Of a stretch of DNA of 36,157 nt, positions 7,377 to 14,775 are shown piece by piece. The position numbers and the translations under genes were made by a program. Origin of the DNA: an uncultured Clostridia bacterium (lineage in GTDB: Bacteria; Bacillota; Clostridia; Christensenellales; Borkfalkiaceae). Location: positions 1 through 36,157 of the forward strand of contig CANQAX010000007.1 of assembly GCA_947589235.1 (NCBI GenBank), written 5' to 3'. Below the pieces are notes generated by a model, which was given only the letters and a program-made list of their open reading frames with translations, did no database searches and was not told the origin of the DNA. Numbering within the stretch: position 1 is the stretch's first letter; each line of letters begins with the position of its first letter.

Positions 7377-8542
7377 AATGCGAACTTCTCGCCCCTGCGG
7401 GCAATCCCGAAAAACTCAAACTCGCCCTGTATTACGGCGCGGACGCCGTCTATTTGGGCGGAAAAAACTTTTCCCTCCGCAGCTATGCCGACAACTTCTC
7501 GGACGAAGAGCTCGAAGAGGGAATCTCCTTTGCCCATGCGCACGGGAAAAAGGTGTACGTCGCCGCGAATATCTTCGCGCGGAATGCCGATTTCGGCGCG
7601 CTCGGGCGGTATTTCGGCATGCTCTCCGCGGCGGGGGCGGATGCCGTGCTCGTCTCCGACCCGGGCGTGTTCGCCCTCGTGCGGGAAGCGGCGCCCGCCC
7701 TTCCCGTGCACATCTCAACGCAGGCGAACACCTGCAACGCCCGTGCGGCGCGCTTCTGGGCGGAGCTGGGCGCAAAGAGAATTGTCCTCGCGCGCGAGCT
7801 CTCCCTCGCCGAGATCGCGGAGATCCACGCCGCGGTGCCCGAGGCGGAGCTCGAGGCGTTCGTGCACGGCGCGATGTGCATCTCGTACAGCGGAAGGTGC
7901 TACCTCTCGGACTACCTCGCGGGGCGGTCGTCCAACCGCGGCGAATGTTCGCAGCCCTGCCGCAATGCGTATACCCTCGTCACGGCGGAGGGGGAGACGC
8001 TCCCCTGCGAGGAGGACGGGAGGGGGACGTATCTTCTCAACAGCCGCGACCTCAACATGATAGATCATCTTCATGAGCTCGAGGCGGCGGGCGTGTGCTC
8101 GTTCAAGATCGAGGGGCGCATGAAGAGCGAGTTCTACCTCGCCGCCGTCGTAAACGCCTACCGCCGCGCGATGGACGGCGACCAAAATGCGGGGGAAGAG
8201 CTCAAGACAATTTCCCACCGCGACTACACGACGGCGTACGCCCTCGGGGAAAACCGCGGGACGACGAGCCCTTCCTCCTCGCAGGTAGCGGGCACGAAGG
8301 AGTTTGTCGCCATCGTGAAGGGCATGGAAAACGGGCGCGTTTTCGTCGAGATGAGGAACCGCTTCCGCGAGGGCGAAACGCTCGAAATTCTCACCCCATC
8401 TCGCCATTTTGGGGAAAAAGTGCGGGTTGAGGACATGAAGGACGCGGAAAACAATTCCTGCTCCGATGCCAAGCTCGTGCAGGGGTCATATTCGTTTGCC
8501 TGCCCGTATCCGCTCCGAAGGGGGGACATCTTCCGCCGATAA
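7373..8542 (+). CDS. trhP: U32-family protein, TrhP-like tRNA hydroxylation enzyme
   Basis: This 389-residue protein starts MKCELLAPAGNPEKL, the classic N-terminus of the U32 family. The family signature HGAMCISYSGRC is present, and four Cys (C169, C176, C192, C196) fit an iron-sulfur site. The family is called peptidase U32, but TrhP/YegQ-type members are needed, with prephenate-derived factors, to hydroxylate uridine 34 of tRNA. It overlaps the methyltransferase by 4 nt (ATGA), so hydroxylation and methylation are probably co-expressed. Bacillus encodes two adjacent U32 proteins (YrrN and YrrO). Only one is seen here. A very stable hairpin at 8575-8613 ends the run. Confidence 0.88.
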   Translation: MKCELLAPAGNPEKLKLALYYGADAVYLGGKNFSLRSYADNFSDEELEEGISFAHAHGKKVYVAANIFARNADFGALGRYFGMLSAAGADAVLVSDPGVFALVREAAPALPVHISTQANTCNARAARFWAELGAKRIVLARELSLAEIAEIHAAVPEAELEAFVHGAMCISYSGRCYLSDYLAGRSSNRGECSQPCRNAYTLVTAEGETLPCEEDGRGTYLLNSRDLNMIDHLHELEAAGVCSFKIEGRMKSEFYLAAVVNAYRRAMDGDQNAGEELKTISHRDYTTAYALGENRGTTSPSSSQVAGTKEFVAIVKGMENGRVFVEMRNRFREGETLEILTPSRHFGEKVRVEDMKDAENNSCSDAKLVQGSYSFACPYPLRRGDIFRR

Positions 8543-8574
8543 ACCGCCGATAAATTCGGAAGCGATGGGGAAGG

Positions 8575-8613
8575 GCGCGGGGGCGCCGCGGCATAGCCGC
8601 GGCGCCCCCGCGC
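8575..8613 (+). terminator. 18-bp all-GC hairpin after trhP
   Basis: The arms 8575-8592 and 8596-8613 are perfectly complementary, all G/C, with a 3-nt ATA loop. There is no U-tract, so termination may rely on stem strength or factors, or the hairpin may protect mRNA 3' ends. It ends 12 nt before the next start codon. Confidence 0.6.
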
Positions 8614-8625
8614 ATACAATAGAGC

Positions 8626-9300
8626 ATGCTCCGCGCCCTCCGCAAACTGTATCCCGCCCTTGTCATAGCGTTTACCGTCTGCATGCTCCTGTTTGTCGGG
8701 GCGTTCTCCGCGCGGGGCGGCAGGGTGAAACTCGCGCCCGAACGCGAATATTTCTTCGTCGTGCGGGAATGCGAGAGCACGGCTTCCGCCGCCGTCGCGG
8801 GGCAGGTGTACGGCTCGGGCGGCGCGGGCTACGTGCTCGGGGGCGAGGGGGTCGCCGTCGCCTGCTACTTCGGGCGCGACGACGCCGATTCCGTCTGCGC
8901 CGCGCTCCGAAGGCGGGGGGAGAGCGTCTCCGTCCTCGCGCGAAGGACGGGCACCCTCGTCTTGGAAGAAGAAACTTCGGACTTCGCGGAGGAAATCCTT
9001 CTGCACCTTGAGACCGCCGAGAGCTGCGCGCGCCTACTCTTTCGCACGGCGAACGGGCTCGAGCGGGGGGAGACGGGGCAGACGGAGGCGCGGGCTGTCC
9101 TCCGCGGGGCGGCGGATTCGCTCGCGGGACTCGCGGATTCCCGCCTCGGGGAGACGTTCGGGCGGTGGGGTTTCGAGCTCAACTCGGTTTCCCGCGCCTG
9201 CGCGTCGCTCTCTTCCGCCCTCGTCTTTTCCAAGGATCTGCGCAAGTTGCAGGTCCGCCTGTGCCTCGCCGTCTCCTCGTACGGGGAATATTTCGGCTGA
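8626..9300 (+). CDS. Membrane-anchored protein with SPOR-like domain
   Basis: This 224-residue protein has an N-terminal hydrophobic segment (about residues 9-28) followed by an extracytoplasmic region. Residues about 40-105 (EYFFVVRECESTASAAVAGQ, then GSGGAGYVLGGEGVAVACYF) match the general pattern of SPOR/SPOR-like domains: an aromatic-VV strand, an Ala-rich helix, and a GxGYV.. strand. SPOR domains bind denuded peptidoglycan glycan strands, so a cell-wall or sporulation role is plausible but unproven. The C-terminal half is helical. ATG 8626 lacks a convincing ribosome site. A TACAAT at 8615-8620 is only 5 nt upstream, so the mRNA may be leaderless, though no good -35 is visible because that position falls in the hairpin. 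Confidence 0.65.
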   Translation: MLRALRKLYPALVIAFTVCMLLFVGAFSARGGRVKLAPEREYFFVVRECESTASAAVAGQVYGSGGAGYVLGGEGVAVACYFGRDDADSVCAALRRRGESVSVLARRTGTLVLEEETSDFAEEILLHLETAESCARLLFRTANGLERGETGQTEARAVLRGAADSLAGLADSRLGETFGRWGFELNSVSRACASLSSALVFSKDLRKLQVRLCLAVSSYGEYFG

Positions 9301-9305
9301 AATCC

Positions 9306-9334
9306 TTGTCAAACCGCCGAAAAACGGGTATAAT
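9306..9334 (+). promoter_or_regulatory. Sigma-A promoter giving a probable leaderless mRNA
   Basis: TTGTCA (9306-9311), a 17-bp spacer and TATAAT (9329-9334). The expected transcription start, about 7 nt later, falls on the GTG start codon at 9341. Confidence 0.75.
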
Positions 9335-9340
9335 GGACGC

Positions 9341-10243
9341 GTGAAGTGTCTGTTTCTCTACAACCCGAACGGGAGGAAGAAGATTCTCCGCAAGCTCGGC
9401 TATATCGAGCGCAGGCTCGGCAGCGTGTACGGGCAGGTGGACGTCGTCCCGACGGCGAGCGGCGAGGACATGACCCGTCTTGCCCGCGAGGGTGCAGAGC
9501 AGTACGACCTCATCCTGTTTTCGGGCGGCGACGGCACTTTCAATAACGTGCTGCAGGGGATAGGAGATGCGGACGTCCGCCTCGGGTATCTCCCCGCGGG
9601 CACGGTGAACGACGTCGCGCGCTCGCTCGGGATCCCGCGCTCGGTCAAGGGCGCCCTCAAGGTGGTGCTCGGCGGACGGTGCGAAGCGCTCGACTGCATG
9701 CGGGTCAACGGCGCGCACTACGCGATGTACGTCGCCGCGGCGGGCGCGTTCACGAGCGCGACCTACCGCACCCCCCAGCGCAAGAAACATCGGTTCGGAC
9801 GGGCGGCGTATGCCGCGTACGGGCTCCGCCATAATCTCCCGTTCCGCATCTTTCCCGTCGAGGTCACCTGCGGGGAAGAGCATGTCTCGTTGCACAGCGT
9901 GTTCATCTTTGTGCTCAACGGAAGGTCGGTCGCGGGAATGCCCGTCAACCGCCCCTCGAGCATGCAGGACGGAATGCTCGAAGTCGCGCTCATCCGCCAA
10001 AAGGAGCGCCCCGGCTTTTTCCGCAAGCTCGGCGGATACTTCGCCCTCGCCGCCGTGTTCCTCTTCGGCATCCGCGTCCGCCGAAAGGACGTCCTCTTCC
10101 TCCGCGGGAATGCGGTGACGATCCGCACCGAGCCCGACACGGTGTGGGATTTCGACGGCGAAGAGGGCGTGAAGGGGGACGTGGAGATCGAAGTTCTCCC
10201 GCGGCGTGTCAAACTGTTTGTCCCGAAAAACAAAAAAGTCTGA
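9341..10243 (+). CDS. Diacylglycerol/lipid kinase family protein (DagK/YegS-like)
   Basis: This 300-residue DAGK_cat-fold kinase phosphorylates a lipid alcohol, probably diacylglycerol returned to phosphatidic acid for membrane lipid turnover. The ATP-binding motif GGDGTFN begins at G62, LPAGTVNDVARSLGIP follows (family motif GTxNDFARxL), and the C-terminal beta-sandwich ends with DFDGEEG, like the usual DGE motif. The GTG start at 9341 puts VKCLFLYNPNG exactly where family members start, and no ribosome site precedes it. A consensus promoter ends 6 nt upstream. It could act on another lipid, since YegS-like proteins vary. It stands alone and is followed by tRNA-Thr. Confidence 0.88.
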   Translation: MKCLFLYNPNGRKKILRKLGYIERRLGSVYGQVDVVPTASGEDMTRLAREGAEQYDLILFSGGDGTFNNVLQGIGDADVRLGYLPAGTVNDVARSLGIPRSVKGALKVVLGGRCEALDCMRVNGAHYAMYVAAAGAFTSATYRTPQRKKHRFGRAAYAAYGLRHNLPFRIFPVEVTCGEEHVSLHSVFIFVLNGRSVAGMPVNRPSSMQDGMLEVALIRQKERPGFFRKLGGYFALAAVFLFGIRVRRKDVLFLRGNAVTIRTEPDTVWDFDGEEGVKGDVEIEVLPRRVKLFVPKNKKV

Positions 10244-10261
10244 AATTTGTTGCGAAATCGC

Positions 10262-10290
10262 TTGCATTTTGCGGCGGTTTTTCTTATAAT
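10262..10290 (+). promoter_or_regulatory. Sigma-A promoter for tRNA-Thr
   Basis: TTGCAT (10262-10267), a 17-bp spacer and TATAAT (10285-10290). The tRNA starts 26 nt downstream at 10316. Confidence 0.85.
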
Positions 10291-10315
10291 GAAAGACGCG
10301 CTTGATAAAAGACAT

Positions 10316-10391
10316 GCTACTGTGGCTCAGTCGGTAGAGCAGCTGATTCGTAATCAGCAGGTCGTCGGTTCAAGTCCGACCAGTAGCTCCA
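10316..10391 (+). tRNA. tRNA-Thr (anticodon CGT), CCA encoded
   Basis: A full cloverleaf is present. The acceptor GCTACTG pairs with CAGTAGC, the D-arm contains GCTC..GAGC, and the anticodon stem GCTGA/TCAGC encloses TTCGTAA, with CGT at positions 34-36. The T-arm GTCGG-TTCAAGT-CCGAC follows, then discriminator T and an encoded CCA. It reads ACG codons. Confidence 0.97.
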
Positions 10392-10397
10392 AACCTC

Positions 10398-10443
10398 AAT
10401 AGCCCGAACTTCTTTTTCACAAAAAGAACGTTTGGGCTATTTT
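10398..10443 (+). terminator. Intrinsic terminator of tRNA-Thr
   Basis: A long stem: 10398-10409 pairs with 10430-10441, then after a one-base bulge TTCTTTTT pairs with AAAAAGAA, closed by a CAC loop. The stem runs into a short T-tract. Confidence 0.88.
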
Positions 10444-10523
10444 GATTTATGAAGAAGTCGGATATCCGTATTTCGGGTGAACGGTTCAGATTTGCTTTTC
10501 TATTTGCAAGCGCCACATGCTAC

Positions 10524-10552
10524 TTGCGTTTTCCTTGTCCTTATGGTATACT
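10524..10552 (+). promoter_or_regulatory. Promoter for the A+T-rich gene
   Basis: TTGCGT (10524-10529), a 17-bp spacer and TATACT (10547-10552). It lies inside the N-terminal extension that a start at 10477 would require, which supports the later ATG at 10585. Confidence 0.75.
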
Positions 10553-10584
10553 ACATGGGAGAGGTTTGGCACAAGGAGACGAAA

Positions 10585-11442
10585 ATGATTACAAAAAAAC
10601 TTATTGAAAAGGTGCACAATGCCTTTGACGAATTGAATTATCACGAAAACAAACAGCTTGATTTTCATAAATTTAATCATTCCGCATTTGATACGCTAAT
10701 TCACTGTAAAGATTTGCCCGACGCAATCAATACGGTTCGCATGTTCCAGTTTTGTCTTGCAAAATGGGAGAAAATCGAAAAAATATTTGACAAAAAAATT
10801 TCCTTATTCAATGAATATGACTATGAAGGGAACTCACTCATTTCCGTTGTATCGGACGAAGAATCCGCGGGCACATATTATATTACGAACGGTATCAATG
10901 GGAAGATAAATGAAATATTTATCGGAAGTTGTTCATTCGATGACAAAAGCGTATTTATGGCTGATTTTAATAGAGGGGGATATAAGGTCTTTCGTGACGG
11001 AAATTATTACATAGAATACTCAAAATTATCATCTGCCAAGATGAAGTTGTTTGATAAAGAAAATAAATGTATGTGTAATATTGTTTTAAGTGAGGGATTG
11101 GGCATTTTTTTGGAGAATAATATAACGCCATATGAGTTAGTGTTATATGAGGACATTGTCGGTATATATGACCGAAAATATATTAACTCATTAGCCCCCG
11201 ACGAAACCATTGATACCAATCAGTTGCTTGCCGATATAGAATGGGATATTCTTAAAAAAAATTCTGATTTTGGAGTGGCAAAATTAAACACGTATGCTCC
11301 CGGTCATGATTTGGAAATGTTTCTGTTATTCGCAACATCAACTTTTTTACTTTATCAGAGATTTATGCATAAACAAGAAGAAACTGTGACACTTGTGGGT
11401 AGTATGGGTAGAATGTTTAGAACAACGACTGCAATAAGATGA
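10585..11442 (+). CDS. Unknown A+T-rich gene, likely horizontally acquired
   Basis: I do not recognise this 285-residue protein. ATG 10585 has AAGGAG at ideal spacing and a promoter at 10524-10552. The middle (about residues 85-215) looks beta-strand-rich, with alternating aromatic and polar residues such as GTYYITNGINGKINEIFIG and YKVFRDGNYYIEYSKL. A C-terminal hydrophobic stretch (about 245-262, MFLLFATSTFLLYQRF) could be a membrane anchor. The beta pattern vaguely recalls tubby/LURP-one-like folds, but that is weak. Its codon use is strongly A/T-ending (AAA, GAA, ATT, TAT), unlike every neighbour. It sits between the tRNA-Thr terminator and its own terminator as a self-contained cassette. 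Confidence 0.72.
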   Translation: MITKKLIEKVHNAFDELNYHENKQLDFHKFNHSAFDTLIHCKDLPDAINTVRMFQFCLAKWEKIEKIFDKKISLFNEYDYEGNSLISVVSDEESAGTYYITNGINGKINEIFIGSCSFDDKSVFMADFNRGGYKVFRDGNYYIEYSKLSSAKMKLFDKENKCMCNIVLSEGLGIFLENNITPYELVLYEDIVGIYDRKYINSLAPDETIDTNQLLADIEWDILKKNSDFGVAKLNTYAPGHDLEMFLLFATSTFLLYQRFMHKQEETVTLVGSMGRMFRTTTAIR

Positions 11443-11477
11443 AATTACATTTCGGATTTTGAAACGGTACTCCAAAC

Positions 11478-11508
11478 AATGAGACGGGTTTGCCTGTCTC
11501 ATTTTTTT
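11478..11508 (+). terminator. Intrinsic terminator after the A+T-rich gene
   Basis: The stem 11478-11488 pairs with 11493-11503 (one G-U pair), with a TTTG loop, followed by a run of T residues to 11508. Confidence 0.92.
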
Positions 11509-11540
11509 GATGAAGCGCCCTATCTTTCCCCGAATGCCCG

Positions 11541-11569
11541 TTGACAAGCGCGGAGGAATTTGGTATAAT
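11541..11569 (+). promoter_or_regulatory. Perfect consensus sigma-A promoter
   Basis: TTGACA (11541-11546), exactly 17 bp, then TATAAT (11564-11569). This is the only full-consensus promoter I found in the window, and it drives a 60-residue protein. Confidence 0.93.
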
Positions 11570-11619
11570 CCAAGAAAATCATCCGAGAAATCGGAGCCGA
11601 GAACGGAGAGGAGGGAGAA

Positions 11620-11802
11620 ATGAATCAGATCCTGAAGGACCGCTACGGGAGCAAGTTGGGCGAGATCAGGGACGAGGGGACCCGCCAGACGATCTATGAC
11701 AAGTACGGAACCCGTCTCGGCTATTTCGACGGGCGCAACACGTACGACAAGTACGGGAGCAAGGTGGGCGAGGGGAATCTGCTCGCGCTTCTCCTGCGGT
11801 AA
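11620..11802 (+). CDS. 60-residue DKYGxxLG-repeat protein
   Basis: This tiny protein is built of four or five short repeats (DRYGSKLGEI, DKYGTRLGYF, DGRN, DKYGSKVGEG), ending in a leucine-rich tail. The pattern of a short beta-hairpin per repeat recalls small beta-flower or YD-like repeat proteins, but I cannot assign a function. It is real by context: a perfect sigma-A promoter, a strong GAGGAGGGAG ribosome site just before ATG 11620, and a terminator downstream at 11953-11985. It has no signal peptide or membrane helix. It stands alone between the acquired-looking gene and aspA. Confidence 0.75.
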   Translation: MNQILKDRYGSKLGEIRDEGTRQTIYDKYGTRLGYFDGRNTYDKYGSKVGEGNLLALLLR

Positions 11803-11829
11803 ACTTCCGCGTCCCAAGCGGCGGGCGGC

Positions 11830-11874
11830 GTTCCGAACTTCCGCGTTCCGAACTTCCGCGTTCCGAAATTCCGC
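11830..11874. repeat. Three tandem 15-bp repeats
   Basis: The unit GTTCCGAACTTCCGC occurs at 11830-11844 and 11845-11859, and once more at 11860-11874 with one change. It lies in the 3' untranslated stretch between the 60-residue gene and its terminator. Confidence 0.9.
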
Positions 11875-11952
11875 CGTGTCAGAACCGTCACGCCTCATTC
11901 CGCGGCGGTCACAGTTCACATTGCGAAAATTCGTCAACACCGTCAAGATAGA

Positions 11953-11985
11953 AGAGCCTCTGCCCGAGCGGCGGGGGCTCTTTTT
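11953..11985 (+). terminator. Intrinsic terminator after the 60-residue gene
   Basis: A 12-bp stem (11953-11964 with 11970-11981, two G-U pairs) and a CGAGC loop, followed by TTTTT. Confidence 0.88.
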
Positions 11986-12036
11986 CCGTCCCTCGGGAAA
12001 AAGCGGGGAATTTTCCGCCGATTTTTCGGAATCCCA

Positions 12037-12065
12037 TTGACTTTGCGCCGTTTGCATGATAAAAT
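12037..12065 (+). promoter_or_regulatory. Sigma-A promoter for aspA
   Basis: TTGACT (12037-12042), a 17-bp spacer and TAAAAT (12060-12065). Confidence 0.8.
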
Positions 12066-12094
12066 TTCGGCAAGACAAAAACAAGGAGACGGTT

Positions 12095-13507
12095 ATGGAA
12101 AAGGAGTCGAGAACGGAGCGCGATTCGGTGGGGGAACTCCCCGTACAGAGCGGGGCGTATTACGGCATTCAGACGCTGCGGGCGAAGGAGAACTTCGGCA
12201 TCACGGGGACAAAACTCGCCTTTGCATTCGTGCGGAACATCGTTCTCGTCAAGAAGGCGGCGGCGAAGGTGAACCGCGACTTCGGGCTCCTCGAGGCGAA
12301 GAAGGCGGACGCCATCATCGGTGCATGCGATGAAATTCTGCACGGGAAGCACCGCAAGGACTTCATCGTGGACGCCGTGCAGGGCGGCGCGGGCACCTCG
12401 GCGAACATGAACGTCAACGAGGTCATCGCGAACCTCGCCATCGAGCGGCTGGGCGGCAAGCTCGGCGACTATACCATCGTCAATCCCAACGACGACGTCA
12501 ACATGGAGCAGTCCACCAACGACGTCATTCCGACGGCGGGGAAGCTCACCGTTCTCTCGCTCGCGGCGGAGCTCATCGAGGAGCTCCGAAAGCTCGAGGC
12601 GGCACTGTCGGCGAAGGCGAAGGAGTTCGACAAGATCCTCAAAATGGGTCGCACGCAGCTACAGGACGCCGTTCCGATGCGTCTCGGGCAGGCATTCCGC
12701 GCGTTTGCGACGGCGACGAAGCGCTCGCGCGAGCGCATTGCGGCATCGCTCTCCGAGATGCGCTCCATCAACCTCGGCGCGACCGCCATCGGCACCGCCA
12801 TCAACGCGAAGGAGGGGTACTTCACCCACATCACGCAGGAACTCTCCCTTCTCACGGGGGAGGAGCTCGTCCGCCCCGACGACCTCTTCGATGCCACGCA
12901 GAACGTCGACTGTTTCGCCGCCGTCTCGGGCGCGCTCAAGGCGCTCGCCGTCAACCTCTCGAAGATGTGCAATGACCTTCGGCTCATGTCGAGCGGTCCG
13001 CGCACGGGGCTGGGGGAGATCGATCTCCCGCCCAAGCAGAACGGCTCGTCCATCATGCCGGGGAAGATTAACCCCGTCATACCCGAGGTCGTGAATCAGG
13101 TGGCATTCCTCGTCATCGGGCACGACGTGACGGTGACGATGGCGGCGGAGGCGGGGCAGCTCGAGCTCAACGCCTTCGAGCCCGTCATCTTCTACCAACT
13201 CTTTGAATCGCTCCGCACGCTCGCGGGCGCCGTCAAGACGCTGACGGAGAACTGCATCGTCGGCATCACCGCCAACAGGGAACGCTGCGCCGAGTGGGTC
13301 AACCGCAGCGTGGGCATCGTGACCGCCCTCAACCCGTACACGGGGTATCTGAAGGCGGCGGAGATCGCCAAGGAATCGCTGCGCACGGGGGAATCCATCC
13401 GCTCCATCGTGCTCCGCGAGGGGCTCATGGACGAAAAGACGCTCGACGAGGTGCTCGACCCGCTCGTGCTCACCGAGCCGCTCGGCGGAAAGGACCAGCG
13501 GCTGTAA
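12095..13507 (+). CDS. aspA: Aspartate ammonia-lyase
   Basis: This 470-residue enzyme of the fumarase/aspartase superfamily deaminates L-aspartate to fumarate and ammonia in the cytoplasm. It shows the superfamily signature GSSIMPGKINPVIPEVVNQV (catalytic Ser loop), the early motif GAGTSANMNVNEVIAN, and STNDVIPTAGK. The following segment AAEAGQLELNAFEPVI is closer to aspartase than to class II fumarase, which is why I prefer aspA. Fumarase C is the alternative. ATG 12095 has AAGGAG about 8 nt upstream, while an in-frame ATG at 12056 overlaps the -10 box. It is transcribed alone from its own promoter and converges with the glycosyltransferase gene, the two stop codons being 1 nt apart. Confidence 0.92.
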   Translation: MEKESRTERDSVGELPVQSGAYYGIQTLRAKENFGITGTKLAFAFVRNIVLVKKAAAKVNRDFGLLEAKKADAIIGACDEILHGKHRKDFIVDAVQGGAGTSANMNVNEVIANLAIERLGGKLGDYTIVNPNDDVNMEQSTNDVIPTAGKLTVLSLAAELIEELRKLEAALSAKAKEFDKILKMGRTQLQDAVPMRLGQAFRAFATATKRSRERIAASLSEMRSINLGATAIGTAINAKEGYFTHITQELSLLTGEELVRPDDLFDATQNVDCFAAVSGALKALAVNLSKMCNDLRLMSSGPRTGLGEIDLPPKQNGSSIMPGKINPVIPEVVNQVAFLVIGHDVTVTMAAEAGQLELNAFEPVIFYQLFESLRTLAGAVKTLTENCIVGITANRERCAEWVNRSVGIVTALNPYTGYLKAAEIAKESLRTGESIRSIVLREGLMDEKTLDEVLDPLVLTEPLGGKDQRL

Positions 13508-13508
13508 A

Positions 13509-14540
13509 CTATTCCCCGAAAAACGCTTCGTTGAATCGGACGGAGGGGTGAAGGGGGGAGAGTGACTTGGAGAGCAGGTGATAATGTTTCGCCGCCACCT
13601 TGTCGCCGAGCCGCCAATAGCAGACGACGAGTTCGAGCGCGGGCACGATCCCACGGAAGGCAGGCTCCTCGAAATCGCCCTCCTTCGAGTGGTCGCGGCA
13701 GAGGAGCGCCGCCCGATACCAAAACGCCGCTTCTTCGTATTTTTCAGCCCCCATGTAGAGTTTTCCGAGGTCGCAGAGCACGCCCGCCCGCGGTTCCCCG
13801 TACGAAAAACTGCGAAATAGGGCGCGCATTGCCGCCTCGCGATCTCCTATAGCCGCATGGCACGCCGCGAGCACGCGGCACGCCTCGATGGCGTTCACGT
13901 ACCAACAGGGCTGCCCGAGCGCCGCCTCGAGCTTTTCTTTCGCCTCGCCGTACTGCCCGTGATAGTACAGCTCCCGCCCGTAGTAAAAGAGATCCCGCCC
14001 CGAGAGCTTCTCCTCCCTTTCCCACTTGCGGTAGATGTCGAGGTTCCGCGTGCCGCGCGGCTTTTTGCTCGAGAGGTGGCGGACGGAAAAGGGGTCGTAT
14101 ATCACCTTCCCGCGCGGGGCGACGCATTCGTGCACCCGCCCTTCCCAGCGGAAATTTCCCTCGCGGCGGAAAAATCGCTCGCGGAAAAAGACGGCGCCCG
14201 TCTCGTACGGGCACATCACGAGGTCGGGCGTCTCCGCATCGAGGCGCCTTTTCAGTTCGGGGAACCGTTTTCGGCTCTCCTCGGGCAGGATGTCGTCGGC
14301 GTCCAGCCAACAGAGGTAATCGCCCGTAGCGAGCGAAAAGGCGAAGTTGCGGGCGGCGGCGAAGTCGTCCTTCCACGCAAAGTCGGCGACCTTCCCGTAC
14401 TGCGCTGCAATGCGTTTCGTTCCGTCCGAGGAACCCGTATCCGCGACGATGACCTCGTCGAAGAGGTCCGCCGCGCTCTTCAAGCACCGCGGGAGCACTT
14501 CCTCCTCGTCGCGCACGATCATGCAGAGAGATAGTTTCAT
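13509..14540 (-). CDS. GT2 glycosyltransferase with C-terminal TPR-like region
   Basis: This 343-residue protein begins MKLSLCMIVRDEEEVLPRCL, the typical start of SunS/TPR-type family 2 glycosyltransferases. The nucleotide-binding strand VIVADTGSSDGTKRIA and the metal-binding LDADD (in YLCWLDADDILPEE) are intact. Residues about 180-340 form helix-pair repeats (for example YYHGQYGEAKEKLEAALGQP and YMGAEKYEEAAFWYRAALL), consistent with TPR. It is likely cytoplasmic and may glycosylate a peptide, a protein or cell-surface material, but the acceptor is unknown. The start at 14540 has a purine-rich AAGGGGAAGG site. An in-frame extension to 14714 has no ribosome site. Confidence 0.88.
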   Translation of the reverse strand: MKLSLCMIVRDEEEVLPRCLKSAADLFDEVIVADTGSSDGTKRIAAQYGKVADFAWKDDFAAARNFAFSLATGDYLCWLDADDILPEESRKRFPELKRRLDAETPDLVMCPYETGAVFFRERFFRREGNFRWEGRVHECVAPRGKVIYDPFSVRHLSSKKPRGTRNLDIYRKWEREEKLSGRDLFYYGRELYYHGQYGEAKEKLEAALGQPCWYVNAIEACRVLAACHAAIGDREAAMRALFRSFSYGEPRAGVLCDLGKLYMGAEKYEEAAFWYRAALLCRDHSKEGDFEEPAFRGIVPALELVVCYWRLGDKVAAKHYHLLSKSLSPLHPSVRFNEAFFGE

Positions 14541-14775
14541 CGCGTCCTTCCCCTTCAGGATATGAAAATGCGGGGCGGCGCGTTCCCGCCTGAAAATGCA
14601 GTTCTGCGGCGAATAGGCGGCGAAAAAACGGAATATTCTGCGGGGTCTCCGCACGCTCGGGCAACCGTTCGACGAAAGTCGGGCGGCTATTTTTGTACCG
14701 AAACGGGCACACAAGAGGGATCCGTCCCATCATTTGGTCGGTTTGCGCCGAAATTCAAACGGTAGGAGGAGAAAC

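Noticed and set aside
10477..10584. N-terminal extension of the A+T-rich gene from ATG 10477
   Set aside because: It would contain the promoter (10524-10552) and lacks a ribosome site, whereas ATG 10585 has AAGGAG.
11400..11560. Duplicate of the tRNA-Thr 3' end as an attR site bounding the A+T-rich gene
   Set aside because: Only a few bases (ACTCCA) resemble the tRNA end near 11470, which is too short to support an attachment site.
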